Shown: one piece after another, positions 14,001-29,209 of the stretch | How positions within the stretch are numbered: the first letter of the stretch is position 1 | How the letters are laid out: each line of letters opens with the position of its first letter | NCBI GenBank assembly: GCA_020086605.1 | Contig: JACBWW010000004.1 | Coordinates: 9,400,135 to 9,464,134, forward strand | Length of the DNA stretch: 64,000 bases | Direction of reading: 5' to 3' | Origin: Lanius collurio | Taxonomy: Eukaryota; Chordata; Aves; Passeriformes; Laniidae | Notes under the pieces: generated by a model | Seen by the model: the letters and a program-made list of their open reading frames with translations, nothing else | The model's database searches: none | What the model was told of the DNA's origin: nothing | Position numbers and translations under genes: made by a program

Positions 14001-17000
14001 TGTGGTTTGTGTTTATTCAATGTTAGCACAAAGATGCAGCTAAGTACTGAAGAGCAATCTGATTAGGATTGAGGCTAATAGTAATAAAGCTCTCCTGAAA
14101 AACCAGGCAACTCCAGTTTCCTCCCAGCTAGAAGTAAGTATTTTTAAACCAGGGATTTTAAAGCAGACTAAAACCTTTCCCAGGTTAATTCCATTAGCCC
14201 TATGAGTCAGAACATGGTTAGTCCTAAAACACCACCAGTCCTGATCCAAACCCCATGGGAACCTTTTGGATCATATCTTAATAAGAAACAAAAGGGACAA
14301 GCAAAATGTATTCATTCTTGATATTAAGAAAATGCAGGAATTTGAGCAACACATATTCTCAATATTGCTTTTGTGAGATGGTTATATAGATCAAGGAAAG
14401 ACACCACAGAGTCTGAAATAGTCACAAGGCAGAAATCTCTTGGTATGCACCTGAGCCTTCCTTTCCAAGCTGCAAAATTGTAACCCAAGGAGTTTCTTTG
14501 AAAATTTGAGGTATTCACAGGCATTTGCAGACGATTAGCACAAGATCCTGCAGAGTACTAAAGCCACTCTGGGAGATCCACTGCTTAGATACAAACACAG
14601 TCAAAAAGATGAGAGTTCCAACAGAAATGACATGTACAAAGGCATGTTAAAAGACTGGTAACTTTTAGCAGCCACTTTGGAGCTCTGCTTTAAATCTTCC
14701 AAAAAAAGGAAGTTTTGTGTACACCTAAAGTTAAGAGGAAACCAACAGACTAGACATCCCAGAGCCTCACCTCATTCATCTCACATTTTTTTCAATTATA
14801 AGTATGTTTGGATCCAGTTTGTTTGTAGAAAACTTTAGGAAAAACCTTATTCCTATAAAGTATTTTCTGCAAATAACTCTTAAAAAAAAAAATATATATA
14901 TAAAATAAAAAAGAAAAAATTCCTTTTTGCATTATTTCACGAAGAACTTTCCTCATAAGTCAGAAAACTACACATATACAAAACCACAAATGTATAAATG
15001 ACCTTTTTTTGTTTAGGACTTTATCTATGAAAATTTGCTGAGCTGCATGAACAAATCTTCATGGGTGACTCCCTTCTAACTGTGATCTTGGCACTAGAAA
15101 CAAGGAGCGATGCAACAAAATGCTTCAATCTAGAGGCATAATGCTGGTATCTTAAAGTCTAAACCAGATCAGTTCACAAACTGTAAATGCAAAATAAACT
15201 TTAGAAAATAAATAGATCAAAGCAGCAATCACTAGACAGTCTTCCAATGAAACAGTTTTGCACAATGGCTGAGTGCAGTTACAGCTGTTGCATTTTATAG
15301 AGGCCATCCTCAGTTAAGTGCCAGGAGTATCAGCCTCACATAAACCCCCATCTAACAGCTCCTGTCCTTAACATTCCCCCTTTATCCCAGCCCATATCAC
15401 ACCGGCAGCAAGGGGGGTTATTTGCCTGTCTCTTGAGGACTAGAGTTTGCTCCAGACCAGAACTATCAAATGATGCCCCATTCCTTTTGTGCTGGCCCTT
15501 GAGACTGCCAGGATGCCATGGAGAGCTGCTCCCTCCAGCCCTAGGAGCCCAGGGTGGGCTAGTTTTGCCTCTACTGAGTGTGTTCCTGCAGCCAGCAGCT
15601 GCAGAATATGGACAGGAGGACAAGGGCAGAGGGCAGAGCAATCCACAAAGAAAGGTGTCCCATGCTCAACCCACAAAGTGGTTTCAAGCATTTTCTTGCT
15701 TAATACTCTTATTAAATAAAAGCTATACAGCAACTCACACACACTTTTGGCTTGGTTTGGGTTTTTTTGTTTTGGTTTGTTTTCTTCCATATTGTTTGAT
15801 TTTGTATTTTACTTAGGCTGTGCCCCAAGATATGCTGACTGTTCAGCTGGACCTTCCTTGTGTGTTGGGGGTAAAGGACAGAGTGACAAACATGGTGTTG
15901 GGATACCACAAATACATGTCCCTGTCCTATGTATTTTTATAAGTGAACAGGCTCAGAAAGATTCCTTTATTTTTGAGGGGACAAGCATTTGTTCAAAATT
16001 TCTTACTGGAACTAAAACAGAGAGAAATTCCATCTGGATACTGCACACAAGAGCTCACACCAAAAGAGAGGCATGCAGGAGCTTATGGAGGTGATCAGAG
16101 GAGCATTTTCTCATGACAGAAGGCTGGAAATCTTGTCTTGCACAGTAAAACATGGACTGAAAGAGGAGACAATTGCAGTCTGTAAGGCATCCAAGAACTA
16201 ACTATCATGAGAGGAAAATAACTATTTCATTTTATAGAGATATTTAGATAAAGATACTGTATGAAAACTTGCCACAATTACATCCATCCTGTAAACTAGA
16301 AGAAGAATTCCAATTATTAGGAGGATGAAGCTGGGGAACTCTCTTCCCAGAAGTCAATTTTTACAAAAAGGAAAATGAGCCACAAAAAATTAGGCCCTCA
16401 TATTCATACATAAGTTTTGTGTCATAGAAGGGAATCAGATACTGTAGACTTAAATGCCAAGCCAGGTTCCATAAAACAAAATCAATATTCTTATCAGTGA
16501 GAGTCAAATGTGTTGAAAAGATGGTTTGCTGGGCCAAATTTTGCAATCTAATGTAGGTGAAGTGAGAAAAGAAAACTAAAGTGAGAAAACAGATTTTTAT
16601 AATATTAATAAACAGTTAATAATAATAATAAATAAATTGTTAGTGGTAAATTAGTACCATTAATCTTTGGAGTGATTAAAAAAATATTTTTCTGAGGAAA
16701 ATATTTACATTACTGACACAGAGCATTACCTTAGGATGCTACAGAATTGATCAAGATTTTTTGGCCTGTCTTTTCCTTCTTTACCATGGCAAGAAAAACA
16801 ATTTATTGTTAACTTAGTGTATATGTTCTTCTGGGTTGTTTTTTTTTTTCCTATTACTTTTTGGAATTATCAATACAGTCATGTCCTCAGGGAAAAAACA
16901 TCCATGATTGTAAAGTTCAGTCATAAATAAAAAGACACTTCTCTTTCTTCTGAACTCCTTTTGATTTGGGATTATCACCTGAGTGTAATCTAATTTTTTC

Positions 17001-20000
17001 CCTCACAGAGTTCTTGTCAATCTGTAGACCTGCATTTTTCTTTCTCAGTGCCAGAAGAGATCAATGAGGATTTCTATTCTAGGATTCCCAAGGGTGTTTC
17101 CCTTATCAGTTTCATTGCCTTGCCTGTTTTATGTCAAGCCCTATACACTACTTGTTTCATCAGATTTCTCTAAACCCTAATTCCAATACCAAAATCCCAC
17201 ATTTATCCTTTTCCAGTTAATCCTCAGATGTTCACTGTATGCAAATAGAGAGATGCATTTGCTATTCAGAAGTAAAAGTGGTGTTTGGTTGCTCAGGTCC
17301 TCATTGCCTCTCCCCACCCTGGGAGCAGGGACTGTGTTCCTTCTTCAAACATGTTGTCACCATCTCCAGCAGGGAAATGGTGACACAGAGTCATGCACTC
17401 TTCTCACTGTTCCCTCGTGCTCACAAGGATGTGCATCACCTGTCTTGGGAACCTGGATTCCCAAACAGAATTAAAAATGCAGTCCCAATCTTCTTTTCCC
17501 CTTGGCCTTACTTGAGGCAGAATCTCCCAGTTTTGGGCAGCCCTACTTTGTAAAATGTCACCATTCTTCTTAGTTTCTCATCCACACTCGAGTTAGAAAG
17601 TCACCTTTATTAAGAGCAAGCAATTCAGTGCTCTCATCTTGAACTCCTACAAATGGAACCAGAGGGTACACTCAATTTATCCACTCAACATATACTGGAC
17701 AATATCTGAAAGAGAAGCAGGAGGACATGCAGGAGTCTTTTACAGGAAAGGCAGGACACACCCACACTATTTACATTGCTGCTTCTCTGCTGGCATTTCT
17801 GTTCTCTGGCAATTTCTTTCAGCAGCAGTTCCTTCCTTCCACAGTAGCTTGGTCTGAATTATGACATCTTACCACCTTTTCTTGGTTGTTTCAAACAACA
17901 AAACACTTCATTTTCCCCTTTTCCAGCAAAACTGAAAGACCAGTTGCTCACATTCTGTCAGTGGGATTGGAATGGAAATTCCCCAACACAATTCAGTCTC
18001 AAGGAAAGATATGCAGGGATGCAGAGGTAAGGGTTATTCCTTTCTTGAGAGTTGATGTGTTCTCCTGTCTCCCTAGGGAGAGACATGTTACAACTTCTCT
18101 CCCTCTCTACTTGTCTGTCAAGGTACTGCCATTAACACCCAAATATCTTGCCTCATCACCTGTGAACTCCAAAGAGTAAAAACCACAGCAGCTTTGCAGG
18201 GAAAAGCAGCTGAGAAGAAATACAGAAATTTAAAGGCTCATTTAATTGGTGTTGGCCGAGGAAACATTCCTGTATGACTTTCACTGCACCTCCCTGCATC
18301 ACTGTAAATGTACATCCTTTACCCACATCTCTGCCTTAATATCTCCCCAGAACTGGGGCAGAAAGGTTTAAGTGCATCTTGCAGTAAGTTCTTAGGTGAT
18401 TTGGGACATTTCCTGACACAACAATCCTGAACTTGAACTTTTCAAATCAACACATAACACTGTCAGAGCATCTTTGCACGCTGTGTGTCCCAGCACGTGA
18501 CAGAAGCCACTGGGAACTGCTTAGGGCCTCCCATGCAGAAGCTGGAGCATCTTCTGGAGAAACAGACTGCACTGGGAGAAACAGTGTTTGTGTGCATGTG
18601 GTGGCAGAAGGGACAGCAGGAACCTCTTGCCAAGGCACAGAGGTGAGGGAGAGCCCCACATCCTCTGCTGGCCCCTGGGTCCCACAAGCTGGGAAGGCCC
18701 AGGTGTTGTTCTCACAGGTGCACTGTGCAGGTGTGGAGGCAGATCTCACCTCTCTGCCTGCAATACCCAGTGTGATGCTGGTGCAGTGCCACAGAGGTAG
18801 AGTTCCACTTCTCAGCCTGAACTGAGAATTAAATGCTGTGCTGGGAGCTGCCACTGGGCTTGCTGAGCTGTCAGTCTTCAAAGGGCTTGGTTGTGTAAGC
18901 AGACCAAGGGAATCACTAAACCATAGACAATGAAAACAATTTTAAATGAGAGACTAAATGAGAGGAAAAAAGTTGTCAAAATGTCAAGGTTAATGTTTTC
19001 ATAAAACTAACCTGGGAACAGCTAGACAGTATGAGTGTAAACCTTAATTAAAAGTTTTAAAGTGTGAATACAAGACTAACTTTGGTCTAAACAGAGATAA
19101 ATCTATCCTCCTTAATGAAATACTGGTGCTTTTGGTATTTCTGGTCAATTTTCATCCTTGCAACTATGAGTAACATTAACACTCAGATCCCTGTCTATCA
19201 AAACCAGAGGAGCCATGCAGAGCAGGACAACAGCCTCCTACATGGATCCAGCTCCACATCCTCCTGCATCCCTGTCTGGGCCACTGGTTCTGCCCCCAGC
19301 CTGGGCACAGCTCTGGGATGGGCAGCAGCCTCTGAACACGCACAGCAAGCCAGGGAGTGACACATCTCTATCCCCACCCCTTCACTGGACCACGATGGTT
19401 TCTGCAGAGGATGTCAGAGGCAGTTTCCTCTGTCTGCAGAGCATCCAGCTCTACCTGGGATCTTGAGGCAGCCTGGAAGAAAAGCACTTCCGTGTCTTAG
19501 AGCGTGGCACTGCTATTTGGACAGCCAGAGATGGCAGAAATGAAGTCTGCAGTGCCTCTGAGAAAGCCTGACCTCAACATGTCTCCAGCAGATTTTAAGA
19601 GCTCTGGCATCTTGTTTTCTTGCATCTTGTTGTTAGTGGGCATCATCATCCAGAGGTAGAATTCCTTATAAATTATCTTTCAGTGTTCTTGAAATAAAAT
19701 TGATTTAATTGATTTTAAGACAGGAAAGAAAAATGGTGAAACTCCCCATGATCTCAAATTGTTTGGTTATTACTGGCTTAGTGCATACCATAATTTTATA
19801 TACTGTACCTCCTGGTGAATTTTATGTGGAATATATGTGCTATCTGAAGACACACAGGGCAGTTGTTCTTTCTTCTTTCCTTTCAATTGTTGTTCATATT
19901 GCTTGTGCGCATGAGCAGAGTTTGGTTAAATTATCAAGATTTTAATGGAATCACCATGCTTTTTCTTAGACACTCAAACTTCTCTTAGCCCATTTTTCTT

Positions 20001-21569
20001 CATCTTTCTATCATTTGTCAAGTTTATCATTGCCTTCCTTAAACAGAAATTCATGTTTTGTGACCAATAGGTTCTCTTTTTTTAAAAATACAAATAAATA
20101 GTTTGCAGCCTGTGCTGCCGGTGCACGGAAGCTTTCCCAAGGGCAGGATCTGGCCTTTCACTGTTACAAAAAACAGGAAAGTTGGGAAAAAGGTGCAGGG
20201 AATACCAGCATGTTGATAACAAAGATCAAAACCACTAGCCCTGCCATCTGCTCCACCTTACAGCCTTAAACTTGGACTGAAATTTGCCTTCATTTGTTGG
20301 ACTCTACCCCAGCATGAAGTCCATAGCTGGACTCCTAGTAAGTCCATTAACATCATCTTAGTACATGAATAACAGAATGCTGAACAAGTATTATGGCTCT
20401 GTAACAAGATAAAGATATTGGAATCTTAGACCAAAGCAATTTTGTTAGGGGGCATAATATTAATTCAGCATTCTGTTATTTATAGTGCTGAAACAAGGCT
20501 GCTTCACATAGTCCAATCCACAGGGAGCAAACACAACCAGTACTTCAGCTACCCATGAGCAAAGATGGTTCTGGATATTTAGTGAGAATAAGTATAACAA
20601 GGAAGCCAACACTTTTCTTCAGGAAGGTCTCTAATCAAACAGATTGGATCAGAAGCTCCTGTCTTTTCTATACACAAAAGACAATCTGAAGTTTAACTTT
20701 ATTTTCGTAAGACAGAACAAGAAAATTATCATAGCACATAAAGTCGTGAGCATATTGCAAATATTCCAACACAAGAAAAGCATAAGATAAGAGTCAGATA
20801 CTCCAGATGAATGTCAAAATCTTTTTACTTACATATAGGTCACAAATTGCCAAAGTTACTCCAATTAAAACAATGTAAGATCTTACTTTCTTCCCAAAGA
20901 GATTTCAACACAAGCTTTTTTTTCCTCCAGTACATAAAATAATGGATTTAATGCAAGTAAATCCCTTCTGCCTTTTCTCAGTTACTAGTGAGGAATCTCA
21001 GACATGAAACTATGTGTGACAGAAGAGCAGAGAAAAATAATAATCTAACTCTACAGGAGATATGTCCGAGTAAATCAGCACTGAATGCTCCCAGGGCTGC
21101 TGCCTGCATTCATGGTTTTCTTTTATTTTAGGGTGTTTTGTTAAATTGAAACCTGATGATACTTTTTAATGAAAACCTTTTCTCAAAATGTTTTTTTTTC
21201 TCCTTCTGGTGGTTTGTTTTTTTTTTTTTTTTAATAAAGGTAACTATGCTTTTCCAAGCTCTGATGGCAAATCTTCAACTATATAATCTGCCTGGATGCG
21301 CAGAGTTGAAAATTTTACCTCTGCCATCGAGACAAATTTCTGAAGATAGAGGTCTAGAAACTCAGAGGTGTCTGTGAAGGTGACCTACTCTGTACCAAGC
21401 ACACTGGTATAGGCAAGAGCAGTCTCAGAACTACAGAAATATCAGTAATTCCTAGAAATTTTGGTCTGGTCAGAAGAAAACAAGATGGAGAGCCTGTTCT
21501 CCAGTGAGGGACAAGCAGCAAAATGTAAGTGCATGTACAGTTTTGGGCAGGAGACAACCTGGAGGGATA
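11036..21569. other. Non-coding, AT-rich stretch
   Basis: Only simple sequence stands out: an A/TA-rich run near 14880-14925, T/G-rich runs near 15750-15790 and an AAT-rich run near 16610-16635. The moderately GC-rich patches at 18.45-18.85 and 19.2-19.5 kb have no recognisable coding content. Confidence 0.65.
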
Positions 21570-22260
21570 CAGTCACAGCTTAGTTGTCCCGAGCTCATCC
21601 TAGAGGGGAGATTGAAGCGCTGGTAAGGACGATCACCACTCCAGGCCTCGGAAGCAGAGGAGATCCCCAGTGCCTGCAGTGCTATTGCAGTGGATGCTCT
21701 ATCACCATGTGCAGCAGAACTCGGGCCCTGCCCCAGCATCCCCATCCCCAAGGCTCTCAGTTTTACAATGGGCTTGAGCCACTGAAGGCAACGGCAGCTG
21801 CCTCGGGAGCTGCTGCTGCAGGAACACCAGAAAGCAGCACTTTGGAACCAACCTGGCGTGAGCTCGGCTCCCTTGCCAGCAGCCGGAGTGGCAGAGCAGT
21901 AAAAGACCGCTGGCACCTGGCAGGCTGGGAGCTCCCCGTCCTTGGCACCCCCGCCCCGCAGGACCTGGGAGCGGAGATGCCATCAGCCCAGCTTCTGGGA
22001 ATCGCACATACACAAAGCCATCTCCAGACCTGCCCTGGGGCGTGGGCAGGACCCAATGTCACCCTCCTGAGGATGCGGCAAGCCAGCAGGTGGGGGAAAG
22101 TGCTGGGGAGCTGCCCCTGGTGCAGCCCGACGCGGGGCAGCGCTCCCAAGAGATGCCCCAGCCCACCTGTGCCCCCTGGCACAGCTCAGGCAAGCAGGGC
22201 TGTTTCACCACGTTCAGCCTCCTGCCATCCAAAAACCTCCTGTGCCAAAACCCGTCCTGG
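21570..22260. other. GC-rich, CpG-containing island without a recognisable gene
   Basis: The segment is clearly more GC-rich than the surrounding AT-rich DNA and holds long overlapping open frames on both strands (for example plus 21584-22366). None of these translations resembles a known domain, and frames open on both strands are expected from stop-poor GC-rich sequence. It could be a distal promoter or enhancer island. Confidence 0.4.
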
Positions 22261-23374
22261 AATATGCGATCACTTGTTGGACAGACTTTTGCATTTGGTT
22301 TTACTAAGAATCGCTTGGCTTGGGAGAATTTATACTTGGATATTAGAGAGACATAAACAGCCATAAAAATTCGAGCTCTGCTTGTACAAATGATCCACTG
22401 ATGTGTGTTAAATGCACTCCATTGCTGCACTGAAGACAATTTGCAATTGATCATATTGCATTTCTAGTGTCAGCAGATATGAAAACATGTCATTTTACCA
22501 ATGCTTAATGAACCCCTATGCTGACAAGACATAAATAACAATAAGCAGCTCTCCAGTTAAGGAGGTTAACCAGGAAAGTACTCAGTGAAAACATTAAAGA
22601 GGCAATCATCTGGCAGCTGCTCTCAAGGATGACTAAACCTATGCAAAGGACCATTGCAAGAAAAAAAAAAAGGGGGAAAAAGGGGCAATTAACTCCATGT
22701 TAGAAGCTGAAAAAATACTATCTGAATGGAAAAAACAAAAAGTAATTGCCTTTCTGGATTGCACTTGTAATCTTTTCCACAAATAGTTGAAGTAATCTGC
22801 TTAGTTGGACTCTTTGACCACCTTTTTTCCTTTGGAAAGGAAAAGGCAAAACAGCAAGTTGCTCCCACGTTGTTCTTTTTAATTCTTCCTGGTAATGCTA
22901 CTCCCTTCTTTCTTTTTTGAACTCTTGCAATTCTTTCATAGGTATTTTGATCTTTTTTTTTTTTTTTTTAGGACAAAGATTTCAGTTTCCTATAAAGTTA
23001 AAGGAACACAATAAAAAGGAACATTACCACTGCTTAGAAACCTTTTATGAAAGTAAAACACAGCAGATTAAACTTTGTTTTATAGTTAATGGAGCAATTT
23101 AACAGTAGCTGCATTCACCACTGGACTGAACAGAAATTTCAAGTTCAATTCAGATTTTAAGTAGATGTAAATGGTGTTTATATTTCATCGACGAAGCCCC
23201 AGGCAGCAAGAGTTTTCTGAGCAACCAAAGGAGTCCAAAAGGTTTTAACCTCTCATGGCTCAGATATACCCAGCGCTCACAGGGCAGGGTGCACACAATA
23301 CCAAACAAACAACCAAACAAAAAGCATCCATATATTGCTACTAAATGCAGCTCTGAAGGCCAACCACATCCCCT

Positions 23375-23432
23375 GTGCCAGGGGGGATGGAGCTGGATGA
23401 CCTTCCAGCCCTACCCATTCTATGACCCTTGA
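23375..23432 (+). mobile_element. Short CR1 3'-end fragment
   Basis: The stretch GGATGGAGCTGGATGACCTT followed by CCAGCCCTACCCATTCTATG matches the terminal bases of CR1 LINEs on the plus strand. Only the last 55 or so bases remain, so it is a 5'-truncated remnant. Confidence 0.6.
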
Positions 23433-26400
23433 CAGCAGCAGGTCAGAGGGCTTTGGCAGCGCATCATTCTGAGCCTGCACCTCACGTCCTGCAGCTGCTT
23501 TAGAAAACCACCCAGTGGTCACGGTATAAACAACTCCCAGAGGCAAAAGGAACACTCTAGTGGAGATAACAGAGAAAGGGAATCTTCCCTTCCTGCAGAG
23601 GAAACACAGAGGTGTTCAGAGATGGCAGAGATAGCAAGGAAGGTGATGCATTTTGCACATTCAGTAAGGACTGACTATTCTAGTGACAAAAATTCCCTGA
23701 TGTTTCAGTGTTAATCTAATTCTAGCTGTGCAAAATTACCACATGCATGAGAAAGGAAAAGGGGGTTGTACATCAGAAGAAAAGCAGTTAGCAGGAAATT
23801 GCCTGTTCGGCCTTTGCCATAAATGCTATCAGGTACCACACAAATCCTTCTCATTTCAGGCATAGTCTCCAGGAAAAACAGCCATCATACAGTCCCAATC
23901 CTCCTCTCTCCCATATGAGTTCTATCCTATTTCAATGCAAATATGTTGACCCTTGTTGTCATCCACTCTCATATCACATTTTTCATCAATAAATATAAAA
24001 GTAAATGTCAGGCCAAAGGAGGTCAGTTCATTAACCCCATTTTGCATCTTCAGAAAGTGGGGAATAGGAGATGTACCTTCTGACATTTAGGCACTAGTAC
24101 TCCTAAGTATGCTCAAAGGAGCATGTCTGCTTTTCCCTGCAGTTACTGACAGTGTCCACAAAAAGTTGCCCTGGTTTTGCATCTAGTTGCATCTTTCAAC
24201 ACAAAGATACCAGTTTTTCATACACAATTAAAGTGAAAATCTTCAAAAACTGAGTAAAAACTCAAATCATTAGCATGGCTATTTTTAAACTTCCTCCATT
24301 TTTTTTAAGCACTCTGATCACTCCTTGATGGACAAGTTCCAAACCCCAAGTGTCAAACATAAAATGTTAGGGACACCAGACAGAGATTTCCATCATGTAC
24401 ACATCAGCTGGTGGTGATGAAAATCAGGAAAGGTAATTGCAGAGACACTTCTCAAAGGGTGTCAAAATGAGCTGAAGAAGGCAGTATGCAATAAAGTAAG
24501 ATGTCACAGGAGTCTTGATTTCTATTGCCAACAGTTAAATGGAACCCAGCTGCTGTTTGGCCAGCTACAGTTTGAACCAAACGTGAAGGAAAATGGAATT
24601 GCAATCAATAACACAACCTTAATATGAAATTAAATACATCCTTCACATCAAGCACAGTTATACACAAATAACTCAGGAGTATTCCATGTCACACAGCAAT
24701 ACTCTAAAAATACATTTGCTTTCAGATAAGATTATGGATGGCCGAGCAGTTTCTTCATAACTCACACCTGAACCTAGAGGCTTTGCCCAGTACTGTAAGC
24801 TTTAATCAAATTAAAAAATTGCTCCCAGGTATGATTATATCTCAACCTCATAGAGATATCTTATTATTCTTGCTGCTTTGTGGAGAGAGAGAGAAAAAAA
24901 AAAGCTTTATGTAACTCTGTGTTTGATTTTTCAAAAATTAAATAAAAGAGGAGGTTTCGTTTGCACTGAAGGATGAGATTTCCCTCTGGATTTGCTGCCC
25001 TCTAGATATCTTTCAGTATAAAACTGCTGTGTTTTTTAAATGGATTTTGCAATAATCTGCTTTAGCTGAGGATGCAATGGGGAGGGAGTGAATGAGTACA
25101 AATGCAGGGAAGATGCAGTGTTTGATGAGTTTATCAAGATGTTTTTTACAAAAACAAGGTGTTTTCAGATGATGACAGCTGTCCAAAGGAAGGGGGGCAG
25201 TTATAATTGTCCATGGGGAAGGCAAACCAGTGCTCAAGTGTTGAGTGGTGGCTGTTATGGGACAATGTGCTCCATTTGCTCTGCAGAAGAAGCAGTGAGA
25301 TTATCACACACCGTTCCCACATACTGCTCCACCAATGAGTGCTGGTGCTGATGTGAGAAAACCGATGTGGGGGCGGATTTCTTCCCCCAAACTCCCTCCT
25401 CTGTGTCTCTTGGATAATACAGCACTGCAAAGCTTTCATCAGTGATGCCAAGCTCTGGGTTGGGAGTGCCACTTCACACATTGCAGATCTGTTTGATTTT
25501 CTCTGCAGCAGAGAGTAAAAATATTTCAGAGACTTTAGCAGAACCTTTTTTGCTAGATTCTCTGTTTCTAGTCCTGCAGTAGCTCTGATCCTTCGGTTAG
25601 GGATCTCAGCAGAGGAATATGTGCAAGCAAAAAGGCACAGAGTGCAGCAGGAGACTAAGAAAAAGATGTCATACAAAACGGGAGCAGTACTGTTGATTCA
25701 TTATCAGATAATACTGGTAAAATGAGGATTAGGTAAGCAGGGAAGCCTATTAGTAAAAGGTAAACACAAATAAATTCTTCAGTTTGTTCAAGGTAATCAG
25801 GAAAAATATGTTGTTCAGATTACCTCAAGCAAAAAGACTTCTAAATGTCTCTCCAAATGAGATGAGACAAATAAATTGCCTCAATTATCTCTCTATGTCT
25901 TAACCAGGGTGTTTACTTTGGGAAAGGATTTTTTGGGAAAAACAGAAACACTTTATCATTAGATGGAGAAAAGAACCACCTAATTATTTGACGGAGAAAA
26001 TAAGGCCAGATTTTGGAGCCTCAAATCTTTGTGCAAATATCCTAAACAGCTTTCAAGCAGTTTGGTTCATACACAAATAATTGTATAGGTTTCCCCCCAG
26101 GCAAAATCCTGTAAAAAATAAAAAAGTACTTCTTTTTCTCAGCCTAGACATTAATATTCTTATTGGCCCCAAAGAAACAACCATTGCAGAAAGCACTGTA
26201 TGCATTTCAATGTCTGCAGGATCAGACCCTGTGGTCTGACACCTTGACAAAATTGTAAGTTGGCATGTACAAAGCACCATTCATCAAGAGAAACTAAGAG
26301 AGAAACCAGTTATTAACTCTCAAGGTCAGAGTAGGGTGATCAATATTATTAATTGTGTGTGGATAAGTTGAGACAGCAGTTCAGCACTTTAGCAACTATC

Positions 26401-29209
26401 TGAGATTCAATACAAGTATTAAATACTAACAGTATTTAATCATGGGTGGTTAAGAAAAGAAGCTCCCTATTCTGCTCACCTTTTGCAGGTGAAAATAGAG
26501 TTCCTGCAGACTACAGTACAGCTGGATACCTTCAGCCTTGGCTCAGACCAAGTGTGTATGGGAGTCACACGGGTGACATTTTGTTTGTCTTGTCTTTCTT
26601 TACAATGGAAACAGAATCCTCCAACTAGCACAAAATGCCCTGCCTTGGTGACATTTCCAACTTTACCAGCAGGTGAAATTTCCCAAGTCCACCCAGACAG
26701 CCTGTTACCAAGAGATTGCAGCATGGCTTTATCTGTGTTGGAACAGGAATCAGCACACACGTATAAGAACATGAATTCGGGGAAGAGCAGAGTGCAGAAC
26801 GCAGATGTGCTTGCTTACACAGCACACAGTAGCACAGATATTTCCACCCACAGTCCTACCAATTTGTCAGAAAAAATCCCTGATTAGTTACCTTACTTTA
26901 TCCTGTACAAAATCCTAAATCCAAATTTCAGTTACATGTTCAATGCCATTTCTAAATTCTTTTCAAGATGGCAAGAAAACATAAATTCCTAATTTTTAAA
27001 TGCATTAACATTTTAACTTCTACAATTTTACCATAATTAAAGTGTTTTTCCTATCCTATTGTCACCCCTCCAGTTGATTTATCACTCCAGTTTATCTTAT
27101 TTGATCACTCTGCTCCCAGGCACTGACTTCTGCGGCTACATACCTGTTGTGGACACTCACTCACCCCACGGTTTTGGGTAATGGGAAGGATCCTGAACAT
27201 GTTCCCTATACTTGGCTAACCTGGGACAGCCAAGAGCAGAAAAACTCTCAAACAAAAATAATTTGCATTAAAATTTGTAAGAGTCCTCAAAAATATCAAA
27301 CACTTTTTTAAGCCTTTGGCCAGAATGGTCAGACCTTAGCTATTCTCACTGAAACTGCTGGGAAGAAAGAAAAAGCACTTTTTATTAGTCATACCACTTG
27401 TTGCTTGCCTGAAAGGCATGATTTACTATGGTGATGAGCAGAGATGAGGAACCTGAACAGAATAAAAGTTTTGCTCTTGCTTTGGACCAGAATCTCAGGT
27501 GGATATTAGTATTTATAAATTCAAAGACTGCCACTGGTTCAGAGCTAAATTTCAGGCATTCATCCAAATTAAACCCAAAGCCTAAACCTTTTGACATGAG
27601 CATTGCTCTCCACCAAGCATTTGTGTAATTAATATATCTTTTTTTAAAATCCTTAAAAAATGCCAACAACCCACAATTCAAAACTGTATCAAATGAGCTG
27701 GAAAAGTACAGAGAAAAGGAAGCATTCAGTGAGAGCCTAGAAGCCATAGCTCTGACTTACATAAGCAAAGGACAAGAAGTGTCTTCTATATGGGAGAGTT
27801 TCTTTTCCTGTCATGATCCAAACTAATAGTGAAGGCAGTTTCACTTGTCAGATGAATTCCAAAAGAGGGACATTTTCTAGTGATAGCATTAGCCAACCCC
27901 AAAGTGCCCAAGACCATAATTTTCCTCCAATCCCACTGCCAACATCAGCTGTTCTTCCCATCATCCTAAACTAAGTGAAATCTCTCCTTCCAGCAAATTA
28001 CACCTGCTGAGGTACCTGCTGCCCCGAGGCAGGATGACTGATTGGTGAGGTTGCCTAAGCTTTGAACTGATGTAGTAAAACTGTGACAGCATCTGGAGGA
28101 GCAAAGAGAGGGCAAAAATCAACTCAAATGATTACAAGAAGCATTAAAAGAGGATGTGAAGGAACAGGTCCTCGATTTCTGGTTATTTTAATAAAATTCT
28201 GCCTATGAAAATTTGCAAGCAAGAGATATTGGTGCTGGTTCAAAGAGAGAAAGAAGTATAAAGGGCTGAGCTGAGGGAGGCACACTCATGGAGAAATTCA
28301 CTTGAAGCATCACACTTTCAATTGCATTGCAAAACCTGCTTAAGTTATCTCCCACTTCCATTTGCCAAAACTATCCCTGTTGCCTTCCTCTGGGCACTTG
28401 CCATCATCAGCTTCTCTGGGATGCAACATCCTCCCAGTTGTTCTCCCAACGAACATTGGATATTATTCATCCAGCAAAGTAATCTCTGCTCTGTTCCAAG
28501 CTCCAGGTCATGACAATTAGAGACAGGGAACACAGCTGGGTCCATCACTAGGCATGGCTGACCACAGGGTGCCAGGGCCTCTCCCAAGAACACATGACAT
28601 CCAACAGGCGAGGATTCCTCAGATGGACATGAGCTCAGCAACTTGCTGGCCCCATTGGAGTGGAGTTCACTTCTGAGCTCATGCAGCAGTCATACCCTAT
28701 CAACCTAGCAGATCAAGCACTGATGGCATTGCAGCTTGTTTGCACAAAGCAAACCTTGGTAATGACTTTGGGCAGCACCCCTGACTGCTGCAGCCAGCAG
28801 GGGTGAAGGGAAACCTGGAGTGTGTAGGTGACTGCTACAGAGAGCTTTGTCTTTGTGGAGAGACGAGACCCAGGAATCTCAGCTCTGTTCCTGCTTTTGC
28901 CACCAGGCTCCTGTGAAAATCCCCTGCTCATGCTGGACTGCAGCAGTCTGGTACTGTTCCTGGCACCACATGTGTTTTGCCCCTCTTTTCATTATGCAGT
29001 TAGGATTTTTATGAACAAGGCATCACATGAAACAGACATCAAATTGTCAGTGTCCTTTTTTTGCTTGATCTTCTTAGAAGTCCAAACAAATACACAGGCC
29101 CCTCTGCAGGGACATAAGCACAGAACAGGTGAGGAAACTGCTCACTGCCAAGATCTGCTTAGCTCTTTCATTCCAATACCTCTATGGACTCTATATATAA
29201 ATGTGCACT

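Noticed and set aside
21584..22366. 260-codon plus-strand open frame
   Set aside because: It lies in GC-rich, stop-poor DNA with equally long frames on the opposite strand, no domain, and low-complexity Ala/Ser/Pro content. It is not supported as a gene.
25146..25676. 176-codon minus-strand open frame
   Set aside because: No domain, splice context, promoter or conservation clue; this length can occur by chance in a 64-kb window.
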